Positions 1-8,802 of a stretch of DNA of 57,315 nt are shown here, piece after piece. Numbering within the stretch: position 1 is the stretch's first letter; each line of letters opens with the position of its first letter. This DNA is from Ruminococcus sp. GTDB lineage: Bacteria > Bacillota_A > Clostridia > Oscillospirales > Ruminococcaceae. The notes beneath the pieces are model-generated. The model ran no database searches. It was not told where the DNA came from and saw nothing but the letters and a program-made list of their open reading frames with translations. A program made the position numbers and the translations under genes. The stretch spans positions 1 to 57,315 of the forward strand of contig JAFVAN010000037.1 of assembly GCA_017480485.1 (NCBI GenBank), given 5' to 3'.

Positions 1-37
1 AACATATTAAATATATGTAAACTTTTACGGGAAAGGG

Positions 38-66
38 TTGACAGGGCAATGGTTTTGCGCTATACT
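38..66 (+). promoter_or_regulatory. Sigma-A type promoter of the MBG adhesin
   Basis: TTGACA at 38-43, a 17-bp spacer and TATACT at 61-66, close to consensus. Transcription would begin near 73, inside the GCACA repeat, and give a leader of about 125 nt before the start codon at 197. Confidence 0.85.
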
Positions 67-67
67 T

Positions 68-92
68 GCACAGCACAGCACAGCACAGCACA
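68..92 (+). repeat. Five tandem GCACA units at the transcription start
   Basis: Five exact copies of the pentamer GCACA directly follow the -10 box. Slippage would alter the leader in 5-nt steps without touching the reading frame, so any effect would be on transcription or leader folding. Confidence 0.85.
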
Positions 93-137
93 GGTTAACT
101 GCGCCCTTTTTGCGTTACAAGTTAATATGTTCATAAG

Positions 138-180
138 GCACCCTGCGTGATAACTATGCCCGCAGGGTGCTTTGTTTTTT
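138..180 (+). terminator. Intrinsic terminator or attenuator abutting the adhesin SD
   Basis: A perfect 10-bp stem (138-147 with 161-170) is followed by a T-rich run (171-180), and the GGAGG ribosome site begins immediately after. It lies between promoter and gene, so it should either attenuate the adhesin or end a short leader RNA. Confidence 0.75.
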
Positions 181-196
181 GAAGGAGGAAAAAGAT

Positions 197-3100
197 ATGG
201 CGAGAAATCTATCACAAAACCTAAAACGTATAGTTGCAGGGCTTTGCGCGGTGCTTGTTGTGGCGGGGACTGTGCCTGCAAATTTGGGCGGAGTGAAGCT
301 GTTTGATACGGCTATAACGGCGAGTGCGGAAGAAAACTTCAGCATCAGCAGTGTTGAGGAGTGGAACACATTTGCTGAATCCGTGAAAAACGGTAATACA
401 TACAGTGGAAAAACTGTCATGCTGACAGCAGATATCGGTTCTGTCACAACAATGGTTGAAGGTACTTTCAGCGGTATCTTTGACGGTGGAAATCATACAT
501 TGACTGTCAACATTTCAGGTGGTAGCGTTGCAGTGTTCAATACCGTTACCAATGGCACTATCCAGAACCTGACTTTAGCAGGTTCTGTTACAGGAACAGG
601 AATCCATACGGCGGCACTGGTAAGATCAGTCGGAGGCAGCTGTACCATAAAAAATGTGGATATCAATGCCGATGTAAATTGCTCCGGCGATTATATCGGA
701 GGATTTATTGGGCACGCTGGTACATCCCATACAATAAATATTGAAAACAGTTTGTTTTCCGGCAATATCAATAAGACAGGTGCTAATAAAGGAAATTTCA
801 TCGGTGCTTTTATCGGATGGAGCCAGACCTGTACAGCCACAATAACAAACTGTGCCTTTTCGGGCAGTTACAGCAATATCAAATCATTCAATAACATCGG
901 CTTTTCATGGAAAAATCCTACCAAAATTACAGTTACCGATTTTTACTCAAATACAAGTGACATATTTGTAGCAAATGTAAATAACGGCGTAAGACTTTAT
1001 GTTCCTGAAAGTTATACGGCTTTGGCAGCACAAGTAAAAAGCGACGAAGGAGAATCTTTTTACAGTACGTTCAGTGATGCTTTGAGCGCTTGGACGGACA
1101 ACAGCAACCTCACCCTGCTGAAAGACGTTACCACTGCAAGCACTATCAGCGTTACGGGAACTAAGACCCTTGACCTGAACGGGCACGGTATCATAAAGAC
1201 CGGAAGCGGAAGAGTTGTATCTGTAAACAGCGGGGCCACTCTTACTGTAAATGACAGTGACCCCACAGCCACTCATCACTACACCATTGCTTCACCGACA
1301 GCCAACGGCGCAGGTCTTGCGACTGTAAATGACAGCGCAACCGGCGAGACCGTAAAGACTTTCACAGGCGGTTACATAACCGGAGGAAATATCGGAGGAG
1401 ACGGTGGCGGTGTAATTGTTGCAGGAACGTTCAATATGAACGGCGGTACAATTATTGGCAATAACTGTACAGGAACAGGCGGCGGAGTATTTGTCGGCGG
1501 CGCAGGTAAATTTAATATGACCGGAGGTGCGTTGATCGGCAACACTGCACAATACGGCGGCGGAGTTGGCTCAAGTGCAGCCGGCAGTGGGTTTACTTAT
1601 CTTTCACTTACCGGTGGCGTGATCGAGTATAACAGATCTAACGGTACTGGCGGCGGTGTACACATGAATGCAAACACCGGTACTACATCAAGAGGAATAA
1701 ATATCAGCATTGGAGGAACCGTTGAGATAACCAATAACCACACGAATGGTACTTGGACAAACAACGCCAATGCAGGCGGAGGTATAGTTATCGATGGTGC
1801 GGGAAGCGTATTCACTCTTTCGGGCACACCTACTGTCACGGGAAATACAGCAGGCGAAGGCACTTCAAATCACCCCGTAGTTGACAATAATCTCTACTTT
1901 ACAAGCAGAGGAACACCAAAGGTCAATGTAGGTGATTTTACTCCAACTACCGCAGTCGGCGTGACTATGATGAGTAAAACCGGCGTATTCACCAAAAGCA
2001 CGAACACCGATTACAATGTTGCAGGCAACTTCACAAGCGATAACGCTGATTATGAAGTTATAAAAGACAGCACCAGCAAACAGTTGAAGCTCGGCGTTCA
2101 CAGCCACGCCTTCAACTACACAGCAGACGGTGACACAATAACAGCCGAATGCACAGGCGAGGGTACCTGCAAGATCACTGACGGTCTGACAATGACTATA
2201 AGCGCTGCCGATGCCACCTATGACGGCGAGGCTCACGGTGCGGAGCTCAGCACGGGGTACAATACAACGGCTTTCCCCGATAACTACACTATCGAGTATT
2301 ACAAGGGCAGCACCAAGTTTAGCGGCGCACCCGTAAATGCCGGTGATTACACCGCAAAGGTGACTGTCGGCAACGCGACTGCGGCCGTGGATTACACGAT
2401 AAGCAAAAAGGCTCTCACGATCACCGCTGACCCCGCAAGCAAGACCTACGGCAAGGACGACCCCGAGCTGACCTACACCAACACCGCACTTGTGGCCGGT
2501 GACACCCTCTCGGGCAAACTTGCCCGCGCTGAAGGCGAAAATGCAGGCACTTACAAGATAAATCAGGGTACTCTCTCCGCAGGCGATAACTACGAGGTTA
2601 CATTCGTTGGTGCAGACTTCACTATCGACAAGGCGGCTATCACCATCACAGCCGACGACAAGAGCACTAAGTATAAGGACGACCTCGCAGAGCTGACCTA
2701 TCAGATCGGCGGCGATTACGTCGAGGGCGACGACCTTGGCGTTACGGTTTCGACCAGAGCCACCAAGACCTCTCCTGTCGGCGACTATGACATTGTAGTC
2801 GGCTGGAACAGCAACCCCAACTACAACGCCGAGCTGACAAACGGCAAGTACACCATAACCAAGGCCGACCTCACTACCTCGGCTACAGGCTATGACGGCG
2901 TTTACGACGGCGAGGCTCACAGCATTTCCGTTGACGTTGGCGACTCCGACGCAGTTGTTTACTACGGCACCACCGAGCTCACTGCTGATAATTACAATAC
3001 CGCAGGCAGCACGACAAATCCCGAATATACCAATGCCGGCGAGTACACAGTCTACTATTATATCGAGTCCGGCAACTACGATCCGCAGCCCATAAGCGGC

Positions 3101-5932
3101 AGCAAGACCGTTAGCATAGCAAGGGCAGAGGTTACAGTCACAGCAAACGCCGCAAGCAAGACCTATGGCGATACCGACCCCGCGTTGACTTATGAGGTTT
3201 CCGGACTTATCGGCAATGATACCCTCACCGGCACTCTCACCCGTGCAGCAGGCGAGGACGCAGGCTCTTACGCTATCGGCGCAAGCAGGCTTTCCGCAGG
3301 CAATAACTACGACATCACATTTGTTGGAGCAGTTTTCACCATCAACAAGGCGACGCTCACCATTACCGCCGACGAACTCAGCAAGACCTACGGCGAGGAC
3401 GATCCCGAGCTGACCTACACCGTCACTGGCCTCAAGAACGGCGATACTATCTCCGGAACTCTTACCCGCGCAAGGGGCGAAAACGCAGGCACCTATGCAA
3501 TAGGTATGGGCGGTCTTGATGTGGGCAACAACTACAAGGTGAACTTCACAGCCGCCGTATTTACTATTAATAAGGCTGACCTAACAGTTACCGCAAATGC
3601 TGCAAGCAAGACCTACGGCGAGACCGATCCAGCTCTGACCTACACTACAGAAGGTCTTTTGGGTGATGATGCCCTCACAGGTGAGCTTGCCCGCGAAGCT
3701 GGCGAGAATGTGGGAACATATGCTATCAATCAGGGAACGCTCTCGGCAGGCAATAACTATAATGTGACCTTTACATGCGCAGACTTTACGATCAATAAGG
3801 CGGCACTCACCGTCACTGCAGAAGCAGCAAGCAAGACCTACGGCAAGGACGACCCGGTCTTCGCATACTCCACAGAGGGGCTTGTCGGCGCAGATACCCT
3901 TACAGGCAAGCTCACCCGTGAAGCTGGCGAGAACGTCGGCACCTATGCTATCAAGCAGGGTACACTAAAGGCAAGCGATAACTACACCCTCACCTTCACA
4001 GGTGCAGATTTCACCATCAACAAGGCTGAAATAACCATCACAGCAGATGACAAGAGCACCAAGTACAAGGACGACCTCGCAGAGCTGACCTACCAGATCG
4101 GCGGCGATTATGTGGAGGGCGACGACCTCGGTGTGACGGTTTCCACTGACGCAACAAAGACATCTCCTGTCGGCGAGTATGACATTACTGTTGATTGGAA
4201 CAAGAATGGCAATTACACCGCAACCCTTGTAAACGGCAAGTATACCATAACCAAGGCAGACCTAACAACATCTGCTACAGGCTATGACGGAGTTTACGAC
4301 GGCGAGGCTCACAGCATTTCCGTTGACGTTGGCGACTCGGACGCAGTTGTTTACTATGGCACTTCCGAGCTTACCGCTGACAATTACAACATAGCCGGCA
4401 GCACATTAAATCCGGAATATACCGACGCAGGTGAGTACACGGTTTATTACTTTATCTCGACCGGAAACTACGACCCGCAGCCGGTAAGCGGCAGCAAGAC
4501 TGTAAACATCGCAAAGGCAGATGTGACTGTTACCGCAGAGGCAAGGTCCAAGACCTACGGCACTGCCGATCCCGAGCTGACCTACACAGCAGAAGGGCTT
4601 GTAGGCGAAGAGACTCTCACAGGCGAGCTCACCCGTGAAGAAGGAGAGAACGTCGGCACTTATGCTATCACTCAGGGAACTCTCAAAGCAAGCGATAACT
4701 ACGAGCTCACTTTTACGGGTGCGGATTTCATTATTAACAAGGCTGCACTCACCGTCACCGCAGAAGCCAAGGAAAAGACCTACGGCAAGGACGATCCTGA
4801 ACTTACCTACACAGCAGAAGGACTGGTGGGCGAGGATACTGTTACAGGCGAGCTTACCCGTGAAGCTGGCGAGAATGTCGGGACCTACGCTATTACACAG
4901 GGCACGTTCAAAGCAAGCGACAACTATGAGCTCGCCTTCACAGGTGCAGATTTCACTATCAGCAAGGCAGCACTCACCATAACCGCTGATGACAAGAGCA
5001 GCCAGTATCTTGATGATATTGCAGAGCTGACATATCAGGTGAGCGGAGATTATGTGGAGGGCGATGACCTGGGAGTTACCATCAGGACCTCAGCCACCTC
5101 AGACTCGGAAACAGGTGAATATGAGATAACCGTTGAATACGATAACGGCAACTACGAAGCTACTCTCGTTCCCGGCAAGTACACTATCACCAAGGCTGAC
5201 CTTTCTATCACAGCTTCCGGTTATGACGGGATATACGACGGCGAGGCTCACGGTATCAGCGTGACCTACGAGGGCGAGACCGACGCAGTTATTTACTATG
5301 GCACCGAAGAGCTTACCGCCGAGAACTTTGAAACCGCCGGCAGCACAGAAAATCCCACCTACACCAATGCGGGAGAGTACACCGTTTACTTCTACATTGT
5401 ATCGAAGAATTATGAGGCCGACCCCGTAAGCGGCAGCAAGGTGGTAAACATCGCAAAGGCAGACGCTGCCGTCAAGACTGCTCCGGAAGCGGTTAGCGGT
5501 CTGATCGCTAATGGCGAGTATCAGGAGCTCGTTACCGCAGGCGAGACCGAGGGAGGAAAGCTCGTTTACGCAGTCACCACCGACAAGGACAAAGCACCTG
5601 CTGATGACGAATATTCCGAGACTATCCCCACTGCCACAGACGAAGGAGCTTACTATGTTTGGTACAAGGTCATCGGCGATGAAAATCACAACGACAGCGA
5701 GCCCGCTTACGTAGAGGTCAAGGTTGCCGCTGCTCCGGCAGACGACAGCTCGAAGCCCGACAGCAGCAAGCCGGACAGCAGTTCTAAGTCCGATAGCTCA
5801 AGCAGCAGCTCAACTTCACCTATTGCCAAGACAGGTGGGACCGAGAATCCCGCCACAGGTGCAGCAGCCGCTGGCATGGGCGCTCTGGCTCTGGCAGCCG
5901 CCGCTGTTATAGTCTCAAAGAAGAAAAAGTAA
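197..5932 (+). CDS. Cell-wall-anchored MBG-repeat surface protein
   Basis: A very large secreted surface protein (about 1,911 aa). The chosen ATG follows GAAGGAGGAAAAAGAT. A signal peptide ends near AITASAEE. Residues of about 50-300 are beta-helix-like with GLUG-type IGGFIGHAG motifs; a Gly-rich beta-helix (GGGV repeats) runs to about 600. Then about 14 MBG-type modules follow: seven with KTYGxxDPxLTY, three with ITADDKS, and four with YDGxxH. A Ser/Lys/Asp stalk leads to NPATG, a hydrophobic helix and KKKK, which is a variant sortase signal. Such modules form long stalks; an adhesive or substrate-binding role is inferred. It may be host chromosome or cargo of the neighbouring element. Confidence 0.88.
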   Translation: MARNLSQNLKRIVAGLCAVLVVAGTVPANLGGVKLFDTAITASAEENFSISSVEEWNTFAESVKNGNTYSGKTVMLTADIGSVTTMVEGTFSGIFDGGNHTLTVNISGGSVAVFNTVTNGTIQNLTLAGSVTGTGIHTAALVRSVGGSCTIKNVDINADVNCSGDYIGGFIGHAGTSHTINIENSLFSGNINKTGANKGNFIGAFIGWSQTCTATITNCAFSGSYSNIKSFNNIGFSWKNPTKITVTDFYSNTSDIFVANVNNGVRLYVPESYTALAAQVKSDEGESFYSTFSDALSAWTDNSNLTLLKDVTTASTISVTGTKTLDLNGHGIIKTGSGRVVSVNSGATLTVNDSDPTATHHYTIASPTANGAGLATVNDSATGETVKTFTGGYITGGNIGGDGGGVIVAGTFNMNGGTIIGNNCTGTGGGVFVGGAGKFNMTGGALIGNTAQYGGGVGSSAAGSGFTYLSLTGGVIEYNRSNGTGGGVHMNANTGTTSRGINISIGGTVEITNNHTNGTWTNNANAGGGIVIDGAGSVFTLSGTPTVTGNTAGEGTSNHPVVDNNLYFTSRGTPKVNVGDFTPTTAVGVTMMSKTGVFTKSTNTDYNVAGNFTSDNADYEVIKDSTSKQLKLGVHSHAFNYTADGDTITAECTGEGTCKITDGLTMTISAADATYDGEAHGAELSTGYNTTAFPDNYTIEYYKGSTKFSGAPVNAGDYTAKVTVGNATAAVDYTISKKALTITADPASKTYGKDDPELTYTNTALVAGDTLSGKLARAEGENAGTYKINQGTLSAGDNYEVTFVGADFTIDKAAITITADDKSTKYKDDLAELTYQIGGDYVEGDDLGVTVSTRATKTSPVGDYDIVVGWNSNPNYNAELTNGKYTITKADLTTSATGYDGVYDGEAHSISVDVGDSDAVVYYGTTELTADNYNTAGSTTNPEYTNAGEYTVYYYIESGNYDPQPISGSKTVSIARAEVTVTANAASKTYGDTDPALTYEVSGLIGNDTLTGTLTRAAGEDAGSYAIGASRLSAGNNYDITFVGAVFTINKATLTITADELSKTYGEDDPELTYTVTGLKNGDTISGTLTRARGENAGTYAIGMGGLDVGNNYKVNFTAAVFTINKADLTVTANAASKTYGETDPALTYTTEGLLGDDALTGELAREAGENVGTYAINQGTLSAGNNYNVTFTCADFTINKAALTVTAEAASKTYGKDDPVFAYSTEGLVGADTLTGKLTREAGENVGTYAIKQGTLKASDNYTLTFTGADFTINKAEITITADDKSTKYKDDLAELTYQIGGDYVEGDDLGVTVSTDATKTSPVGEYDITVDWNKNGNYTATLVNGKYTITKADLTTSATGYDGVYDGEAHSISVDVGDSDAVVYYGTSELTADNYNIAGSTLNPEYTDAGEYTVYYFISTGNYDPQPVSGSKTVNIAKADVTVTAEARSKTYGTADPELTYTAEGLVGEETLTGELTREEGENVGTYAITQGTLKASDNYELTFTGADFIINKAALTVTAEAKEKTYGKDDPELTYTAEGLVGEDTVTGELTREAGENVGTYAITQGTFKASDNYELAFTGADFTISKAALTITADDKSSQYLDDIAELTYQVSGDYVEGDDLGVTIRTSATSDSETGEYEITVEYDNGNYEATLVPGKYTITKADLSITASGYDGIYDGEAHGISVTYEGETDAVIYYGTEELTAENFETAGSTENPTYTNAGEYTVYFYIVSKNYEADPVSGSKVVNIAKADAAVKTAPEAVSGLIANGEYQELVTAGETEGGKLVYAVTTDKDKAPADDEYSETIPTATDEGAYYVWYKVIGDENHNDSEPAYVEVKVAAAPADDSSKPDSSKPDSSSKSDSSSSSSTSPIAKTGGTENPATGAAAAGMGALALAAAAVIVSKKKK

Positions 5933-5966
5933 GATTTTTTTCTCTATACACATCCATATGTGAAAG

Positions 5967-5996
5967 CAGGCCGTCTGTATAGGCGGTCTGTTTTTT
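5967..5996 (+). terminator. Terminator of the adhesin gene
   Basis: Nine-bp stem (5967-5975 with 5982-5990, two G-U pairs), 6-nt loop and six T residues, 34 bp after the stop codon. Confidence 0.85.
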
Positions 5997-6120
5997 GCTG
6001 TTCAAAGTAAAGAATAGTTACTACTCTGAATAGATACTCATAAGAATTGTCGCAGCAAACTAAAATTAAATGTTACACGATTCTATTCAAATCTAAAAAA
6101 GTTCCCATAATATATAATAA

Positions 6121-6154
6121 AGAGCAGTTTTCAGTCAGGAAGCTGCTCTTTTTG
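6121..6154 (+). terminator. Second terminator-like hairpin
   Basis: AGAGCAG at 6121-6127 pairs with CTGCTCT at 6143-6149 and is followed by Ts. No credible gene lies between this and the previous terminator. The AT-rich stretch 5998-6227 otherwise holds nothing recognised and may contain the left boundary of the mobile element. Confidence 0.6.
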
Positions 6155-6227
6155 TATGTTTTAAATATAAAACGGATGTTCGATTTGTGCAAAGTTGCTG
6201 AATCTCGAAAAGTGTCGAACGAAGCAC

Positions 6228-6256
6228 TTGACAGACGAACATAGGTTTGATATAAT
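6228..6256 (+). promoter_or_regulatory. Consensus promoter of the mobile-element leader
   Basis: TTGACA at 6228-6233, exactly 17 bp, then TATAAT at 6251-6256. It would transcribe the roughly 600-nt leader before the ATPase gene. Confidence 0.88.
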
Positions 6257-6263
6257 ATAATCA

Positions 6264-6438
6264 GGCTTAAAGGCCACATAAATATTTTACTATAAAACCG
6301 TGCCACCCATAGTCGGCTCAAGCCGACAACTTAAGCCACAAGGCTCTTTACATATCGGCACGAATATGCAATTCAGGCAGTACATCTCGGTGTGCTGTTA
6401 GCTTTGCTGTTCGTGATGATATGTAGAGGGCCTTTTTG
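6264..6438 (+). ncRNA. Structured leader RNA with a closing terminator
   Basis: Starting just after the promoter, GGCTTAA (6264-6270) can pair with TTAAGCC (6331-6337) around a perfect GTCGGC/GCCGAC hairpin (6312-6327). A 16-bp stem (6341-6356 with 6418-6433, three G-U pairs) encloses about 60 nt and is followed by a T run. A premature-termination leader or a self-contained small RNA would look like this. I do not recognise the family. Confidence 0.6.
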
Positions 6439-6857
6439 TTTTGCCCGCAACTTGACAATTGAATCCCACAGCAGGAGTGATACCTTATCTATCCGTACAC
6501 AAGTCAGAGTGCGCCACGATACCTTAAGGAGGGGCTAGCGCGCTGGGTAAGGAAATACCTGTTCTGTCACGCAAAGGCAGATCAGAGGAACGGTACTGAA
6601 TGTGGACTACATAATTCGTCGGCACCTATGGTGCGTAACAAAACGTGCTTTGCGCTTGTCCTTGTGGGCTCGACCCTCAAGGACTGGCGCCTGCTGACGG
6701 CAAAAACCAGCTGGGCACAGCCAACAGTGCAGTCCGATTCGGGCAGCACCCCGTCTCGAAAAAACTGTGTGCCTACAAACGGCTGAAACGGCGTGTCCTT
6801 TTTCGGCACTCGCCAACGGTAGTATATATGAGGACTGTTCTGCTTACATAAATTTTG
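6439..6857 (+). other. Distal untranslated leader of the mobile element
   Basis: About 420 bp without a convincing gene. It holds further hairpins, for example 6658-6684 (GTCCTTG/CAAGGAC enclosing GGG/CCC) and CACC/GGTG near 6622-6634, plus SD-like AAGGAGGGG near 6525. A 16-codon frame from GTG near 6478 ends just before that SD; I do not claim it is translated. It is probably a long regulatory leader. Confidence 0.4.
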
Positions 6858-6872
6858 AAGGGAGTTGATAGA

Positions 6873-8171
6873 TTGAGAAATCTGAACACCAAAACAAGCG
6901 AGGAGATCATGACCACGCTGTACCAGCCAACCGTGTTCGCCGTAGACGGCCTTCTGGCGCAGGGACTGTTCATACTCGCTGGCTCACCGAAGGTTGGAAA
7001 GTCGTGGCTGGCTCTTGAACTGTGCTTGTCAGTTGCGAAAGGAGCGAAGCTTCTTGACCGTCCGACACAGCAAGGCTCTGCACTATATTTCTGTTTGGAG
7101 GACAGCTACCCTCGCATTCAGTCTCGGCTCTACGAGCTGACCGATGAACCGTCGGACAAGCTGTTCTTTGCTCTGAAAGCCGACAGCATAGGCAACGGTC
7201 TGGAGGAACAGATAATGAAATTCAAGTCCGAGCATGACGACCTGCGGCTCGTTGTCATCGATACGCTGCAAATGGTCCGCAACGAAACGGAGTCGAGCTA
7301 CGGCAGCGACTATGCGGAGATCGTTCCGCTCAAGTCTCTTGCGGAGCAGCTTGGGATAACGATAGTGCTTGTCCATCATCTTCGCAAGGCAGCCGACAGC
7401 GACCCGTTCAATATGATCTCCGGGAGTACAGGACTGAGCGGTGCAACTGACGGTCAGCTGGTGCTGAAAAAAGATAAGAGAGGTGGTACACAAGCTTTAC
7501 TCTATGTCACTGGGCGTGACATAGAAGATCAAGAGTTGTCTCTGACAAAGCATGGCGCAAGGTGGGTACTGGCTGATGAGCGTACTGAAAAGCCGCCGGA
7601 CACTTTTCCTTTCGCTGTGCATGACTTGATGGTGGAAAGGTGTTCGTTCAAAGGCTCAGCAACTGAACTATGCGGTCTTCTGAAAGACAGGTTTGGCAGT
7701 GAGTATTTTGCCAACCGACTGACGAGAGATATGTTCAAACACGCCTACGAACTCCGTGATCTGGGTGTGACCTTTGAGCCAAAACGCAGCAACGGTCAGC
7801 GGCTCCTGCTGCTCCACTATGATAAAAATAGTGACAGTAGTGACGGTAAAATGCTGATGCCCGAGCAGCCTCAAATTGCTGACCCTACCGTCACTATGGA
7901 GAACGTTGACTGTTCGGAAACCGTCGAAAATACGGCATTAGCAGTTGATGATGGCAGTATAAGCGCAGACATTTTTACTGACCCTGTGCGCGAAACTGCT
8001 GTCCCTGCTGACGGTGCTGCCGACCCTGAGTATGTTCTCATCGACGGTAAGCAAGTGCCTATCGTGAGGTTCTCCATCGACGACCTGCTTCACAGCTGTG
8101 CCGCCAAGATCAGAGCGCAGATCTATCAGGAGCGTGGTATCCTCGTGCCGGAGTTACAACTCGCACCGTGA
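6873..8171 (+). CDS. RecA-like AAA ATPase of a mobilizable element (RepA/DnaB-type)
   Basis: About 432 aa. TTG at 6873 is chosen because AAGGGAG lies 8 nt upstream; the frame extends slightly further to another TTG without a ribosome site. Walker A is GSPKVGKS near residue 45 and Walker B is VVIDT near 130, typical of hexameric RecA-fold ATPases (RepA, KaiC, DnaB type) beside mobilization genes. The C-terminal 200 residues are variable, with a winged-helix-like segment possible. The likely role is a replication helicase or DNA-processing ATPase of the excised element; this is inferred from family and context. Confidence 0.75.
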   Translation: MRNLNTKTSEEIMTTLYQPTVFAVDGLLAQGLFILAGSPKVGKSWLALELCLSVAKGAKLLDRPTQQGSALYFCLEDSYPRIQSRLYELTDEPSDKLFFALKADSIGNGLEEQIMKFKSEHDDLRLVVIDTLQMVRNETESSYGSDYAEIVPLKSLAEQLGITIVLVHHLRKAADSDPFNMISGSTGLSGATDGQLVLKKDKRGGTQALLYVTGRDIEDQELSLTKHGARWVLADERTEKPPDTFPFAVHDLMVERCSFKGSATELCGLLKDRFGSEYFANRLTRDMFKHAYELRDLGVTFEPKRSNGQRLLLLHYDKNSDSSDGKMLMPEQPQIADPTVTMENVDCSETVENTALAVDDGSISADIFTDPVRETAVPADGAADPEYVLIDGKQVPIVRFSIDDLLHSCAAKIRAQIYQERGILVPELQLAP

Positions 8172-8474
8172 GCCGATTTAAACCCACTCTCCTTCGAGGT
8201 CGGGGAAACAGCCGAGGGCAGGCGCAAAACGCCGCACAAGCGATTTGTGGGCGGCTGTGGGGCGCACAAGGCAGAGCGCACCGTTTCTCTTTCCGCCGAT
8301 GAGAGTGCGCTGAATATCGGGTGCTTTCGGCAGTCCGTTTCCGAGGGCAAAGCGTGGGGTTTCTGTCAATGCCAGCATCGCCTCTGGCTGTCCACCTGCT
8401 CCGCAAAAGCGGGCTGGCGGCCGCCGAGGCAGCTGGCTCGGGGAGGACCCCGGCCCCCCTTTATGACGAAGAAG
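8172..8474 (+). other. GC-rich inverted-repeat region, candidate oriT
   Basis: Non-coding, between the ATPase and mobC. It contains the inverted repeats CCGAG/CTCGG (8424-8428, 8437-8441), GGG/CCC in GGGGAGGACCCC (8440-8451) and a GCCGCACAA/TTGTGGGCGGC pair near 8232-8257. Relaxase elements usually keep oriT just upstream of mobC, so this is the best candidate. No nick site was identified. Confidence 0.4.
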
Positions 8475-8490
8475 AAAAGGAGTGAATGAA

Positions 8491-8802
8491 ATGAGAAAAC
8501 GTAATGTAACGATCACCGTCCGCTGCACCGAGGACGAGAGAGATAAGATCAAGGCAAGAGCAGCACAGCATGGCTTGAAGCTCTCTGACTACGTCCTGCG
8601 CTCGGCGCTGGGCAAGAAAATAGTTGTTGTGAGCGGGCTCGATGAGGTCGTGCGGCAGCTGAAAGCCCTGGGCAATAACGTGAATCAGATAGCCCGGGCC
8701 GTCAACGAAGGTCGGGTACAGGCTGTTCAGCTTGGCGATGTGCAAAGGACGCTCTATGCTATTTACGGTCTGCTCGGACAGATCATCAAGGAGGTGAGGT
8801 AG
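8491..8802 (+). CDS. mobC: MobC-like relaxosome accessory protein
   Basis: About 103 aa, starting at an ATG 8 nt after AAAAGGAG. It opens with a ribbon-helix-helix-like strand (NVTITVRCTEDERDKI), followed by DYVLRSAL and a helical LKALGNNVNQIARAVN segment, the usual signature of bacterial MobC proteins. These bind oriT and help the relaxase nick one strand. Its stop codon overlaps the relaxase GTG start, which points to translational coupling. Confidence 0.88.
   Translation: MRKRNVTITVRCTEDERDKIKARAAQHGLKLSDYVLRSALGKKIVVVSGLDEVVRQLKALGNNVNQIARAVNEGRVQAVQLGDVQRTLYAIYGLLGQIIKEVR

Noticed and set aside
68..92. CRISPR-like array at the GCACA repeats
   Set aside because: There are no spacers; it is a simple tandem pentamer.
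1865..2920. Long open frame antisense to the MBG adhesin
   Set aside because: It mirrors the repetitive GC-rich coding strand, has no ribosome site and has poor amino acid composition.
2400..5460. CRISPR or satellite DNA in the adhesin
   Set aside because: The repeats are in-frame protein modules of varying length with no spacers.
6047..6244. 65-codon frame in the AT-rich gap
   Set aside because: TTG start without ribosome site, and a terminator hairpin lies inside it.
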